Shown here piece after piece: positions 1 to 12,213 of a DNA stretch of 64,000 nucleotides. The stretch comes from Siphonodentalium dalli. Taxonomy: Eukaryota; Mollusca; Scaphopoda; Gadilida; Siphonodentaliidae. Positions within the stretch are counted from its first letter, which is position 1; every line of letters starts with the position of its first letter. The translations under genes and the position numbers were made by a program. The notes under the pieces were generated by a model. The model was not told where the DNA came from. It saw nothing but the letters and a program-made list of their open reading frames with translations, and did no database searches. The stretch spans positions 118,802,754 to 118,866,753 of the forward strand of contig CP136061.1 in NCBI GenBank assembly GCA_032622095.1, in the 5' to 3' direction.

Positions 1-62
1 GTCAAGGAGCCGGTTCCAATGATATCCATATTTGTATGGTTCTATTGAGACAGACCGAAGAT
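1..62 (+). repeat. Fragment of type A foldback MITE arm
   Basis: The first 62 bases match the arms at about 34893-34955 (inverted) and 45263-45325 (direct), including GGAGCCGGTTCCAATGATAT. The element is cut by the window edge or truncated. Confidence 0.8.
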
Positions 63-1451
63 ATGCATTACACTAAGCCATATCCACAGGTCGCTCTTTT
101 GATGCCTCACGTGATACTGCCGCCCTAGTACGCTAAAGTGGTCAGTGTCGCATGGTCATGGGTATAAAGTCGCCCATGATCTCTCAATTGTGCATAGGAC
201 ACATAGTCACCCAGGATTTTATAATCTCATCGAAAATTGGATTTTAAGTTACTCGTTTTATTGCTGAGTAATATTGGGTGCCAACATTCTATTTTACTTT
301 AGTCTATTCATAAACGCATTTAGTCTTTATTATGTATCAGTTTTATAGTACATGTACATGTAGATTACAAAGACTTTGAGATCATGGGTGAATTTGTGCA
401 TATTTGTGAGATAATGTGTGACAATATGCACGTTTTGGAGATCCTGAGCACAGAGTTATACAGGTATACGATAGTGACTGATACAGCATAGTACCGCCAG
501 GTCTCCAACGCCATCCGCACGGACGTGCCAACGGCAAACGGGTGTCACATTAGGGAACTATAATCCCCCGCAGTGGGGCAGTGCACACGAACCTATTCTA
601 GTCCATGCCTACACGGGAGACAAACTTTAAAAAATAATCAATGTAAAATTAAATAATATATATATGAACATGCTAATGGAACATTTACAAGCCCGTCCGC
701 CGGAAAATATATCCATTGTTTTCAATACTGCATGCATGGATCAGGTTATACCCAGAACTATTTGCCACTCTAGTACAGTTCTAATCGAAATCCCCATTCA
801 AACTCCTTAAATTGCTAAAAGTTTGCAATTGCTAACGTTTGGATGAGAGAAGTCGAAACCTATCTGAAGTGTCGTATCGGTTATCAATTTTACCAATTTT
901 CCGGAGAATATAGTGAACAAATCGTGTTTCCGCTGAATGCGTCAAACTGTCGGTCAGCTGGGAATACGTATCACTGGAGAAATTGCCGCAGATAAGCCGC
1001 CCTGATGGAGACTGTATCGTTCTATTAGGATCAATATCAAGAAAAGGTTACTGTATGTCACATGTCTAGTGCCGTGGGGTACGTGTATTCATATCCTGCA
1101 GACAAAGGCCTTGAAGAGGTTTACAGGGCCCCGATTGCATCATTATACATGCCGGTAACACACCTAGAACTTATCACCTTTTTAAAGATGGAATATATAC
1201 ATGTACTTGAGCAATATATATTGCCAAAATACAATGTCATTGGATGACAAAACTGCTTTTACGAGATTTCGAAGCAGTAATAATTCGCTTTGCTATTGAA
1301 AAGGGGCGTCATGCGCAGCCCCGTGTAGCATTAAATTATGGAAAGTACTAGTGTGTAGTTTGTTGTGATGATACCATAGATGGTGAGATGCATGTTCTTA
1401 TGAAGTGTGCTGCATATACACAAAAAAGCAGTGAACTTGTCACACTGATGA
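63..1451. other. No gene or repeat recognised
   Basis: AT-rich with short ACATGTACATG palindromes (about 350). A 61-codon ORF at 1062 lacks family signatures. Confidence 0.45.
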
Positions 1452-1891
1452 TTAAACGGACATGGCTAATTCGAGCTTCCAAATTTTGTCTATACGTAAT
1501 TTGGAAGTAGGCATACAATAGGTTAATACATACATATCGACTTACTATGCTTTGGAAAATACTTTCCATGGTAATAGGCATTTTCCAGCTGTTTTAAATT
1601 TTTATCACAAAAGTGTAACAGACGATCTTTATTTCTACCATATCAGCAATACATGTAGACTAACACGGGACGCTCTTTTCTGATCCATGGCGTGCACATT
1701 GGTGATTTATGTTTGAGACCCAAACATCGTGTTCAAAGTTGTATTTTTATGACTTCAATGCGTCTTTCTGGGACAAATAATTCTCGTAGAAAGGTACTTC
1801 AAGTATTTAGCGACTTATTTCGATACCGGGAAAATTAAAAAGCTAATATTATTAGATGAAATTTGGAGCGCAAACCGCCATGTGGCTTTAA
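1452..1891. mobile_element. TTAA-flanked MITE, CCACATGGCGG family
   Basis: It begins TTAAACGGACATGGCT and ends GCCATGTGGCTTTAA. Internal blocks (CAGCTG..TTTT, GCTCTTTTCTG, TTCGATACCGGG) match the copies at 48094-48476, 50771-51204 and 58176-58850. No coding capacity. Confidence 0.75.
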
Positions 1892-2104
1892 TTTCTATTC
1901 AGATTATTTTCAATCCATGATCGAATTGTTATACATGTACTAAGAAATGACAAACCCAATATAGGCCAGTTGATAAGCAAATTGACCCGATGGCTTGAGA
2001 TCGGTTGATTATAAATTATTGCTGGTGTACACCGTAACACACAAGATTGTCGTGCGTGAATTAGCATGTACGCTTATCCCCTCTTCGGTATGGGTGTATT
2101 GCTA

Positions 2105-2619
2105 TTAATAATACGGGCGGCGTTGGCGGTGGGTATGCTGTTAAAATATTCACCTCCGTCAAAAACCGCCATAAACAGAAATAATAGTAAAATATAGACA
2201 GACTTTGTTCTTATACCAATCATAAATATGGCATGAACAGTATGTTATTGTCCATTTTTTCCTTTGTTATGTAAACAAAAGCAAAAAACATTACGTTACC
2301 TGGCTTGTGTTTAGATCCGGATATGGTAAACATAAAGTGACTGTTTTCCTGATATGGAAATAATAATGAGCGTTTATATCATTTGTGTGTGATTAACCAA
2401 TAGAATTGCGCTGTGTTATGCAAACAGAAGCACAACTTCTGTAACACGAGCAGGCTCTTGTTTACGTACACCATCGTACGTCTTGGTGACAATATACTAT
2501 GTACGCGCTGATTATGTTTGGCATAAGAACAAAACTATATATATTTTAATATTCCTTCTGTTGATGGCGATTTGAACAAATATGAATATTTCTGCAACGA
2601 ACGCCACCCGTGCCTTTAA
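2105..2619 (+). mobile_element. TTAA-flanked MITE, RTACGGGCGG family
   Basis: It starts near TTAATAATACGGGCGGCG and ends CGCCACCCGTGCCTTTAA. Each half carries a CAGTATGTTATTG/AAACAAAAGC-type block in opposite orientation. Relatives lie at 9928, 19444, 24421, 33303 and 47090. Confidence 0.75.
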
Positions 2620-2634
2620 TGCAACATAGATGTA

Positions 2635-2956
2635 TTTTACCCAACAGAACGGCCCTGTGCCAATGCATTCTCTTATATATGCGAGTCGACCATAGGTCGC
2701 CTCGCATATATAAGAGAATGCATTGGCCTCTTTTTTTTAACACTTTTTACCATTTTTTCTTACATTCTTTAACAATTTTATAATTTTTTCTTACATTTTT
2801 TAACAATTTTTATAATATTTTTCTACATTCTTTGACAATTTTATCATTTTTAATATGTGTTAAGCCAATGCATTCTCTTATATATGCGAGGCGACCTATG
2901 GTCGACTCGCATATATAAGAGAATGCATTGGCACATGCAGAGCCGTTCTGTTTGGG
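2635..2956. mobile_element. Type A foldback MITE with paired hairpins
   Basis: The ends ACCCAACAGAACGGCCCTGT and GCCGTTCTGTTTGGGG are inverted. Inside are two 67-nt quasi-palindromes (2660-2726 and 2865-2931) that are exact reverse complements of each other in form, with 26-bp perfect arms CCAATGCATTC...GCGAG. A T-rich spacer with repeats of TTTTTCTTACATTCTTTAAC separates them. Confidence 0.85.
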
Positions 2957-3510
2957 GATGTTCTTGGGAGTATTGACGCACATTTATTAAATCGACAACT
3001 TCCCATTAACTTTCGGGGAAGATCGTAATGAAATTAACATCGCGTGTACATTCCGTGTACACGATGACATGTCGTCCGTGAATATTCCAAATTGCAGAAG
3101 AGGATAACATACATCTATTACTTATTGGTTTACATTGCATCGACTGATTTTGACGATTTAATTCCACCAAACTGATGGTAAATAAATGGCGATTATTAAA
3201 ATCCTAACGCCGTGCATGGTTAACTTATATGGAACATACATCCCGGCACGATATTTAGTTACTGATACTATAATCGCGAAAGAAATCACTCGTGCGATGC
3301 GATGGCTCAATGCAACATAATGCATGATAATTACATGGAATTTGTCTTTAGTAATCGGTTGACTTCTTCTCGGGAGACTTTGAGATTTTCCACCCGCTCG
3401 AGAACGAAATGTAATGCAACAAGTCTAGCTGTATATTAGTAGTTTATGTAGTTTTCTACCTATACATAAATCTTAGCCCTTAGGGGAATTCGCTGCATGA
3501 AATGATGTCC
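2957..3510. other. No gene or repeat recognised
   Basis: About 550 bp of AT-rich sequence with a CGTGTACATTCCGTGTACAC repeat near 3043. Confidence 0.4.
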
Positions 3511-3905
3511 ACTTCCGTGGTCAGACAGCTATAGGAGAGGTGCGGTCGGTGCCTTTTTTGATTTTGCGTACCTGGTGGAATCGGCCGCAAATTAGGGGTT
3601 AACGGTGACGTTTCCGCTTGAGATATCGACACGGGGATTGCAACTTTGATACATACAGGTATGTTCTGCACGATAATACATGCCCAATCTCGCTCGGTCC
3701 CCTGGTGTCCGTTTCCGTGGTCAGACAGCTAGGAGAGGTACGGTCGGTGCCTTTTTTATTTTGCGTATACCATGGCGGAATCGGCCGCAAGTTAGGGGTT
3801 AACAGTGCCGTTTCCGCTTGAGATATCGACTTGAGGGTTGGAAATTTGGTACATATGTCTATTCCGCACGATCCCGATCTCGATCTCGATCGGACCTCTC
3901 GGGAC
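3511..3905 (+). repeat. Two-copy direct repeat, unit about 202 bp
   Basis: TTCCGTGGTCAGACAGCTA begins each copy at about 3512 and 3714. Each runs through GGTCGGTGCCTTTTTT, GGCCGCAA.TTAGGGGTTAAC and TTTCCGCTTGAGATATCGAC. Short ORFs here on both strands come from the repeat. Confidence 0.85.
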
Positions 3906-3956
3906 GGTGTGGTCTGGTGCGGTCGGGTTTTAGTAGGACCCTGATCTAGGGGCTAA

Positions 3957-5610
3957 ATATGTGATGCAATTCTATATCAAATAAGATATGCTCATGACGA
4001 ACTATAGATAAATGTATCAGAAGTCAACTCCAGGAGTTCTTTGTGGCGATTTTTGCTTGTCGTACCCTTCATTTGTCTATGTTAAAAGGAACTGTGACAA
4101 CTCCCACAATAGGTGCCAATCTTAAAGCAATTCCTACCGCGGGAGAAACGCGACACGCAGCAATCGACGGAACCACATCACTACACATCTTAAGCTCGGC
4201 TCGCACCGAATTTACCGGACGAGGTTGATAAATTTAGTATAGAATTGCGACGAATTTGAGATCCATGTTATCACAAGGAAAATGATCTCGAAACGCCTGG
4301 GGTTAAAAAAAAAAATATTACAACCAAAGAGGAAGTAAAGACATCTTCAAGAAAAAATATAGTTCCATTTTAAATGTGTGTTTTCGTGTTGACAAACTTG
4401 TTCAACCACCCTTATGTTTATCTCATAGTCAACACTAGATAACCCATCACAAATTGAATATCATAATTATATTCTAATTAACATAATACTAAAGTTCCAG
4501 CATGACCACCGATATCATTGCTCTAAATTCTTACGTCACTCACAACTATGATGCCTGATTTCGGGGCTAATTATGTGATACAATTCTATATCAAATAAGA
4601 TATGTTCATGACGTACTATAGATCGATGTATCAGAAGTCAACACCATGAGTTCTTTGTGGCGATTTTTGCTTTTGTCGTACACTTCATTTTAAATGTGTG
4701 TTTACATGTTGACAAAATTGTTCAACCACCCCTTATCACCCATGTATATCTCACAGTCAACACTAAATAAGCCAAACAAGATGAGTTCATGACGAACTAT
4801 AGATCAATGTAACAGAAGTCAACTCCAGGAGTTCTTTGTGGCGATTTTCGCTTGTCGTACACTTCATTTCATACGTATATGGTAAAAGGAACTGTGACAA
4901 CTCCCACAATAGGTGCCAATCTTCAAGCTACCCCCCCCCCCCCCCCCCGTGGGAGAAACGCGACACGCCGCAATCGATGACACCACTTCACTCCACATCT
5001 AAAGCTCGGGTCGCATCGAATTTAGTGGACGAGTGTGATAAATTTAGAATAGAATTGCGACGAAATTTAAATCCAATTTATCACTTAACCACATTTTCGC
5101 AAGGAAAATGATCCCGAATGGCTGGGTTTAAACATATTTCATTATAACAACCAAAGAGGAAGTGAAGACATCTTCAAAACAAAATTTGTTTCATTTTAAA
5201 TGTGTGTTTTCATGTTGACAAAAATGTTCAACCACCCTTATTACCCATATTTATCTCATAATACTAAAGTTCCAACATGACCATCAATATAACTTCGCTA
5301 AACTCTTACGTCACTCATAAATATGAGGCCTGATTTCGGGGCTAATTATGTGATACAATTCTATATCAAACAAGGTATGTTCATGATATGTTCATGACGA
5401 ACTAGAGAGAGATCAATGTATCAGAAGTGAACTCCATGAGTTCTTTGTGGCGATTTTTCCTTGTCGTTCACTTCATTTCATATGTCTATGGTAAAAGGAA
5501 CTGTGACAACTCCCACAATAGGTGCCAATCTTCACGCAATCCCTCCCGCGGGAGAAACACGACACGCAGCAATCGATGGCACCACTTCACTCCACATCAA
5601 TAACATTATC
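3957..5610 (+). repeat. Irregular tandem array, four units of 200-620 bp
   Basis: GAGTTCTTTGTGGCGATTTT recurs near 4033, 4650, 4829 and 5440, with shared downstream blocks (GGAACTGTGACAACTCCCAC, GGTGCCAATCTT, GGGAGAAACGCGACACGC). The second unit is internally deleted. The third contains an 18-C run (4931-4948). Similar ORFs in each unit reflect the duplication, not genes. Confidence 0.85.
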
Positions 5611-8550
5611 AGTCAACTGTGTGTTCCAATAATAAAGAACATCGCGGAGTTTATCAGCTTTCATCAAGACCATCATCTATTTAATTGGAATTGACCTAAC
5701 GGCGCGCCGGATTGACAGGATTTCTGCCCGGATATTATACTTGCTTCTAAACGTCACCAGACGGCAAGAACTCTAATCTTGCTACTGATATTGGCTCAGA
5801 GTTTATTTGCGGAGCTTGTGATGTTAGTTCGAGCCGAGATGTAACCAGAGTTGGTTTTCTATCAGTGATTTATGTGGAAATCGTTGATTTTTATTCAGCG
5901 GCACATCACAGGAAACCGATATTGAACAATCGCGGATTTTATCTTTGATAGTGTATCCGCGTGCGCTGAGAGGTTCACCTTTAGTTGAGTTGACTTGGCG
6001 GATGATTGATGGTGGGTAATTCGGGAGATTGCTCTGGCTGAGTAGTTGTAATTCCCTCGGATGAATCGTGAAGAGTGATGCTCGTTGGAACGGAGACAAT
6101 TCCCAACGATTTACAGACCCTTATAAGGACTCAGTTGGGATAATTGTTCGGCCACAAACTGACCATGCATCGAGTGAGCACCGTATCATTAATTGGAACG
6201 CCGTTTCTTTTGTGGGTACGTATTTAAAGATAATTATATAACATTGGTTTGGAGAGAAACAACAACAACTGGAATAACTTAACAACTAATTTCCCATACA
6301 TGTAACATAAATTAGTTGTTTTAATAAATTCAAAATATGGCAACTACATGAATCATTTACCGGTACACTAAATTACTGCAATATGTAGGCGATTATGATG
6401 TTGAGTGATGACGTGTTGAATTGAATATTCACTACCTATATGTATATTATTACACATGATATGTTCCGTTTTGAATCAAATCTGATTCATGTGTCATTTT
6501 AATGTTAAGGTAGACTATATTGTGACTATATAGCACACTATCATCACATAAGATAGTAATGTCTTCAATAATTCATCTTAAAGTAATCGGATGTAATCAA
6601 AATGTACTTGAATACTTTTAGAAAAATATTGTATTTGTAATCGAATGCATCAACTGGGAAATTTATTTGTATTGTATTTGTAATCATCAAATTCATAAGT
6701 TTTGGTATTTTAATCAAATACATCGCCCCATCCCTGAAAACTACCACGTAAAAGATGCCTGTTCGAGGTTATTAACCATCACCATCACATCACATGTATA
6801 CGTTTTATACCGAAGAAAATAAATAGATCGGGCCCATGAGACCCATTAATATGAAGTTTGATGGCTATATATATATCGACTTTTAATGGAGGAAGTTTTA
6901 ACACACTTTGAATTTGTGTCAGTCTAGAACACAATCCAATGATCTCCTATTATAAAGTTAGTTCTTGCTTTTGTCGCCCAAAAGCGGTAGACAATTAAGA
7001 GCGTTCTCAATTAAGTGCCTTTGCGCTCGTATTCGACGTACTACTGATGGCTAGTTAATTTTCTTTTGCGCGATAAGCTGAAATCTGGGTTAGGGAATTT
7101 TGCCAGATTTGGTGTCAAATCTTTAACGGGAACTATCTAGCAGTCTCAATACCATATAACACCCAACACATATCAATTAGCTAGAGTTAGAAACATATGA
7201 AACAACAATTTCACAGCAGACTATTGTAGACAAAACGAACTTTAAATGGTGCTGAAATATGTGAGCCCACCTCTCTCCACTTCTATCACTCTACAGCATC
7301 TTTTCCACCCTTTTATCGTGTCTCTATCTGATACACCCCAGACGAAAAAAAAACACGAATAGCTTAACACATTTTATTGTAAATGTAACATGTATGTGAC
7401 AAGTTGTAATATATATAATATTTTAAGTGAACTCGTTTGGCTTACTGTCAAAATAGCTTGTTCTTGATTAAAATTTAATATGGCTCATTTTAACACCACC
7501 GTATGTTTACGTAGTGTAGTAGGGGCAAAAACACTTTATTGTTCTATGCTAACCAGGTACGTAACGCCAGGGTGGGGATGTCTCACACACAATGAGGACA
7601 ATAATTTTCAATAGTTGGAAATTTCATGACTAAAATTCCAAATGTTGTACTTATACTTATTCATTTAGTTCTTCTCGTAGCAGTATATTAATCAGTTTAT
7701 TTAAATTTGTCCTGCAAGGTAGCAATGTAATGTCAATATTACAAGTTAATACACAGTCATTTGAGTAAAAACAATGCCAGTAATGCTCATTACCTGAACA
7801 CATATATGAAATTGAAAGCAAAGCAATTCCTTCAAGTTCAGACTGGTGTGTTTTACCAACCAAATATTCATGGTCACTAGTCTGTTAGTATTGTCAAACC
7901 TCCATATCTTTCTGAGGACAACTTTAACAATAATTCAGCATGCATACTTGTTACCATTGTTTGAGTTATAAATTGTGACTCCTTGGAATTTGAATACATG
8001 TATAAAAACTCGTATTCGTTCCTCAACCATATTCTGATTAATATCATGTATGTATTATGTACTGCATTCACAGTGTACTCATTACATAAAACATGGATCA
8101 ATGCTATGTCATTCTTGTTACTAGTCTCAGTGTCTTTAATTACACAGTCCATACAGAAAATATACAGAACATATAGAAACCCAAATTATTAAGCCATTAA
8201 GCCAATATTAGAATTTTGCTTTACTCAAAACCAAATCATATAGATAGTTGGAAATTTTATGGTATCACCCTCCCCCCCCCCCCGTTGGAACCCCCTAGCA
8301 ACGCCCCTTATGCCGACGAACGTCGGCGCACGATTTATCTCAATTCTATAACTTGACTAAGTCTTTCTGTGTCATATAAAGTTGATATACAGGTATTTAA
8401 AGATGCCCAATCCGATTTGACACCATAAATCATCACATGTACGTATTATAGACCAGAACATCATTAGATAAGACCATGAACCGATTATTAGGAGGCTGTT
8501 ATCGCCAGATATCTACTTTCAAAAGAGAAAGTTTAACACTTCTTATACAC
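5611..8550. other. No recognisable gene or repeat family
   Basis: About 2.9 kb of AT-rich sequence. A 91-codon minus-strand ORF at 5824-6099 and small overlapping ORFs at 7657-8192 have no family signature. A 12-C run lies at 8272-8283. Confidence 0.5.
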
Positions 8551-9330
8551 CCCACGCGCAAAAAAGTTGTGGGGAGTATAGTTGAATCAGCTTGTCCCTC
8601 CGTCGTCCGTCGTCCCTCCGTCCGTGGACACAACTTTGCCTTGAGTTTTTCTTAGTCGTTTTTAATCATTTTCCGTGTAACTTGGCACAGACACCAATCA
8701 CCATGGGATCCTGTGCACCTGCGAATATGAGGTCTGTCCGACTTTGTTTTGTGGAGTTATCCCCCTTTTTCGACTTAGAAAATTTAAATACAGGGTGTAC
8801 CTTTGTCCGAGCTTTTATTCCTACATTTCTAGTTCATTTATTGTGCACAGATATTTAGTTCCATAGGAACCTGTGTACCTGCGATTATGAGGTATGTCCG
8901 AGTTTGTTTTGTGAAGTTACCCCCCTTTGTCGACTTAGGAAATTTCAATACTAGGGCTATACCTTTGTCCGAGTTTTTTATTCCTACATGTTTTGGTCAA
9001 TTGTTTAAAACTTGGCACAGATATTTAGTACCGTGGGGAAATTGCGGGCCTGTGATTATGAGGTCTGTCAGACTTTTTGTGTGGAGTTATCCCCCTTTTT
9101 CGACTTATAAAATGTTAAATTCAGGAGTATACCATTGTCCGAGCTTTTATTCCTATATTATTTGTTCAATTTTTTTAAACTTGGCACAGATATTTAGTAC
9201 CATGGGAAACTGTGAACCTGCACTTGACACAGACATCAACCACCATGTGAACCTGTGCACCTCCGATTTTAATGTCGGTCTGGCTTATTTTCGCAGAGTT
9301 ATTGGCCTTCTTGACTTATATTTTCAATCG
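8551..9330 (+). repeat. Tandem-repeat-bearing element, about four units of about 165 bp
   Basis: After ACACCCCACGCGCAAAAAAG and a CCGTCGTCCGTCGTCCCTCC stretch, units containing CTTGGCACAGATATTTAGT, a CCTGTG.ACCTGCGA block, GAGGTCTGTCCGACTTTG and ATCCCCCTTTTTCGACTTA recur near 8680, 8842, 9012 and 9178. The architecture (short head, Ser-codon-like CCGTCCGT, central tandem repeats) resembles the element at 40649. Long ORFs here are repeat translations. Confidence 0.75.
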
Positions 9331-9334
9331 TCGA

Positions 9335-9577
9335 CAAATATATACTATCGCGTAAATAGTATGTTATTGTCATTTTTTTAGGCTGTGTTATGTAAACATA
9401 AGTTAGATGGTGTAACATTGTTGGCCTTTGTTTACATACCAATAACATATTATTTATGCGATATTTATAACAAAATCTGTCTATATATTAATATTATTTC
9501 CGTTCATGGTGGTATTAACGGATGTGACTATTTTAACAGCAATACACATCGCCGAAGGACATCCGTATCTTTAAGTT
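9335..9577 (-). mobile_element. Diverged half of an RTACGG-family MITE
   Basis: ACTATCGCGTAAATAGTATGTTATTG, AAACATAAG and the end GGACATCCGTATCTTTAAG correspond to the right half of the family at 2105-2619 in opposite orientation. The other half is missing. Confidence 0.5.
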
Positions 9578-9735
9578 GCATACACTATTAAGTTATCGAG
9601 GTTTATACATGTAGTACTTGCCACCGTCTGCGCGGCTCAAATTTGTAATGGATGAAATGGGTTCCCAACTTCCCAGATGGTGAATTTGGTTTATGCGAGC
9701 CCGCTGTGCAAATTGTGCAAATTGTGCAAATGTCA

Positions 9736-9738
<3 letters not shown>

Positions 9739-9799
<61 letters not shown>
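9739..9799. repeat. (TA)n microsatellite, about 60 bp
   Basis: An uninterrupted TA run. The Tyr/Ile ORFs on both strands are artefacts of it. Confidence 0.97.
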
Positions 9800-9801
<2 letters not shown>

Positions 9802-9927
9802 CTTGATTGCATGTTAGGATATATAGTAACTGCTGTAATGGTCTAAAAACAATCTACCTTTTAATAATTAATGCGTCTATATATAGTTAACACTCATAAA
9901 TATGTTGGTTGTATCTATTTTCGTCAG

Positions 9928-10168
9928 TTAAAGATACGGGCGGTGTTGGCGGTGGGTATGCTGTTAAAATATTCTCCTCCGTCAAAAACCATCATAAACA
10001 GAAAGAATAGTAAAATATAGACAGACATTGTTATTATACCAATAAGAAATCTGGCATAAACAGTATGTTATTGTCAAATATTTTTCCTTTGTTATGTAAA
10101 CAAAAGCAAAAAAACGATACAGAACCTGGCTTTTGTTTAGATCCGGATATGGTAAACATAAAGAGCGT
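9928..10168 (+). mobile_element. Truncated RTACGGGCGG-family MITE
   Basis: It begins TTAAAGATACGGGCGGTGTT and matches 33303-33550, then stops at AAAGAGCGT, where a different repeat (10165-10514) takes over sharing GCGT. Confidence 0.75.
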
Positions 10169-10514
10169 GAAACTGATAAGTTAGTATTCATGTGCTATGC
10201 CAACTGGAGGAATGTAGAATTCTACTAACATCACCGAAATCTCAAGCAAATCGACCATACCACTCCATAGAAAACATTGTCTGAACTATACGCTGAATTG
10301 AACATATTTACTACTCGAATCGGGACGCTTCTATCGGCGATAAACTAACGAAAAGGATTTCGCCATTGGCAGTCACTGCATTTAACTAATATATAAGAAT
10401 GGCGGTGTGTGTAGTCAATTTAGATATAATATTTGTAAAAATAACTACTTTGAACAAGATTATTCTACATTTCTATTTAGTCACCCTCCCGGAGTGTTTC
10501 ACATCACTTTAATT
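10165..10514 (+). repeat. Dispersed repeat, copy 1
   Basis: It runs from GCGTGAAACTGATAAGTTAG to GAGTGTTTCACATCACTTTAA and matches 44666-44990 nearly throughout, including CTATCGGCGATAAACTAAC and TTTGAACAAGATTATTCT. It also resembles the unit at 16500-16690. Confidence 0.8.
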
Positions 10515-10553
10515 CCGCCACAACCAAGCTTGAGTATAAGATGCATGTCATTT

Positions 10554-10646
10554 GCAGAATGAGGTCCACAGAGGGTGAATTTAGTTACTATATCCCACAC
10601 AGCGGGTTAGCATCAACAAATTCACCCTCCAGGGACCTCATTCTGC
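10554..10646. repeat. Palindromic GCAGAATGAGG repeat, copy 1
   Basis: GCAGAATGAGGTCCACAGAG reads into an imperfect inverse ending GGACCTCATTCTGC. The family has four copies here: this one, 13210, 35424 and 35708. Confidence 0.85.
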
Positions 10647-11408
10647 ATGGCCTCATCTGCTATGGGAGGCATAAACTCAGATTGAAGTTCCCAAATGGTA
10701 AATATTGTGATGTTAACCCATTGGGAACCTCGATTATGCAATGTGTCGTCTGCCAATTTGGGGATACAGAGAGACAAAACTAAACAAGAAATAGAATCTA
10801 TGCGAAGAAGTTTCTATAGAAATTTGATACTAGCGAGTTTACAATTTCAAACCGGTTCCGGTACGGGTACGCGTACGGGTAGCTACCCGTACCGGTACAC
10901 GTTTTGTAATCGCAAACTGTTTTACGGGTATAATTCATCACATCGACTGGTAATGTATGGTGAGCCAAATGCAACAAAAAAATATTATAATATAGATAGA
11001 TTGTTATTCGCATTCGCTTTATTGGCCGACGTTATACTTACCGTTATGGATTGTTGGAAATTTGTATTTAGATTAGATGGGCGGGCCTCAGGATAATCAA
11101 TTGCTTTCGTCAAGGACGCGGTGGCAGTTGGAAGGGGTTGGTGCTTTTCTTACACTCATCTTGATAACATTTTCAACAATTAGATTCTACAAGTCATAGA
11201 CCGATCGAGTGTTGACTATAAATCGGTTGGAATTTTCAGACTTAGAAAATAGATTATGATAGCTCAAATATACAATTACGTTAAATTTTCCAACCAATAA
11301 TCGGTATAAAATGTATTGTTTTAGACCCAGGGTCTAATAATGTCGTGGATCTACTTTCAGTCAGATATAAGACCGAATTTGTCCTTTATTTTAGTTAGGG
11401 AATCATAG
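10647..11408. other. No gene recognised; GGTACCGGTAC-type microrepeat
   Basis: A short GGTACGGGTACGCGTACGGG stretch near 10860-10890 forms palindromes. The 133-codon ORF at 10695-11096 runs through it and lacks any family signature. Confidence 0.5.
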
Positions 11409-12213
11409 TTTCTGATAGCCATTTCAGTCCAATTTGTTTACTAATACTAGGAAATTATGCAAATGTTGGTCTAAAAACTACAAATTCTCCAGTAATATTT
11501 TTTTATTAAGTAATCTTTGGTTTGGAATCTCTCAACAGATCGAAGGGTCGGGGCAAGGGAATATTTATCCCAAGAATTGGGATTTTTGTCGGGATCTAAA
11601 CCCGGTGGTAGGTTTGAAAAATTAAACGTGGTAGCATAAAAGGTGTTAAAATGTAGTCTGTTTATTTTCATGTATTGAATAAAGAGTGTTTGCGAAACTC
11701 AGAAAACAGCTGAAACTCGTTATGATTATGCTTAGATTTTTGTAGAGTATGTATAGGTATTTCGTGCCTTTAGTGACCTATATTATCCCCGCTACAATAT
11801 ACACAAGTATGTTGTGGTTCAAATGCGTCATGTCCGTTCAGATGGTAAATATATATTAAAATGAGAAATCAGTCCCCACCTATATACGATAAAGTAACTA
11901 AACTGTTGTATTCAAATGCACAATGCATAGATAAATCCACGGTATATTGATTCCCTTGTACAAAGGGTTGACTCAGGGACGTGACGATAGGGGTGTCTCG
12001 CCCCCCAATTTTGGTAAAATGTTCAACTGTTGGAAATGTTATATACCTGAAACAACATTTGTTGGAAATTTCACACCAACAATAGGTTTATATTGTTCTC
12101 GTAGTTTGATTTTCCAAAAAAATATTACTGGAGAATTTGTAGTTTTTAGACCAACATTTGCATAATTTCCTAGTATTAGTAAACAAATTGGACTGAAATG
12201 GCTATCAGAAACT
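11409..12213. repeat. Long inverted repeat, arms about 97 bp, about 800 bp apart
   Basis: Left arm 11409-11505 (TCTGATAGCCATTTCAGTCC...) and right arm 12114-12213 are nearly exact reverse complements, covering CTAATACTAGGAAATTATGC and TTTTTAGACCAACATTTGC. The spacer contains no ORF of note. The right arm lies inside the hAT-like element at 11974-12764. Confidence 0.85.

Noticed and set aside
2660-2931. CRISPR-like repeat array from recurring hairpins
   Set aside because: The repeats are inverted pairs within transposon-like ends in a eukaryotic genome, not regularly spaced direct repeats with unique spacers.
4043-5694. Three similar ORFs (GTVTTPTIGANL...) as paralogous genes
   Set aside because: They arise from the direct repeats; frames are broken differently in each unit, including by a C-run.
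8592-9381. 88- and 164-codon ORFs as proteins
   Set aside because: They translate the 165-bp tandem units; the repeating FVELPPFVDL-like phrases follow the DNA repeat.
9603-9846. Tyr/Ile-repeat ORFs on both strands
   Set aside because: Translation of the (TA)n run.
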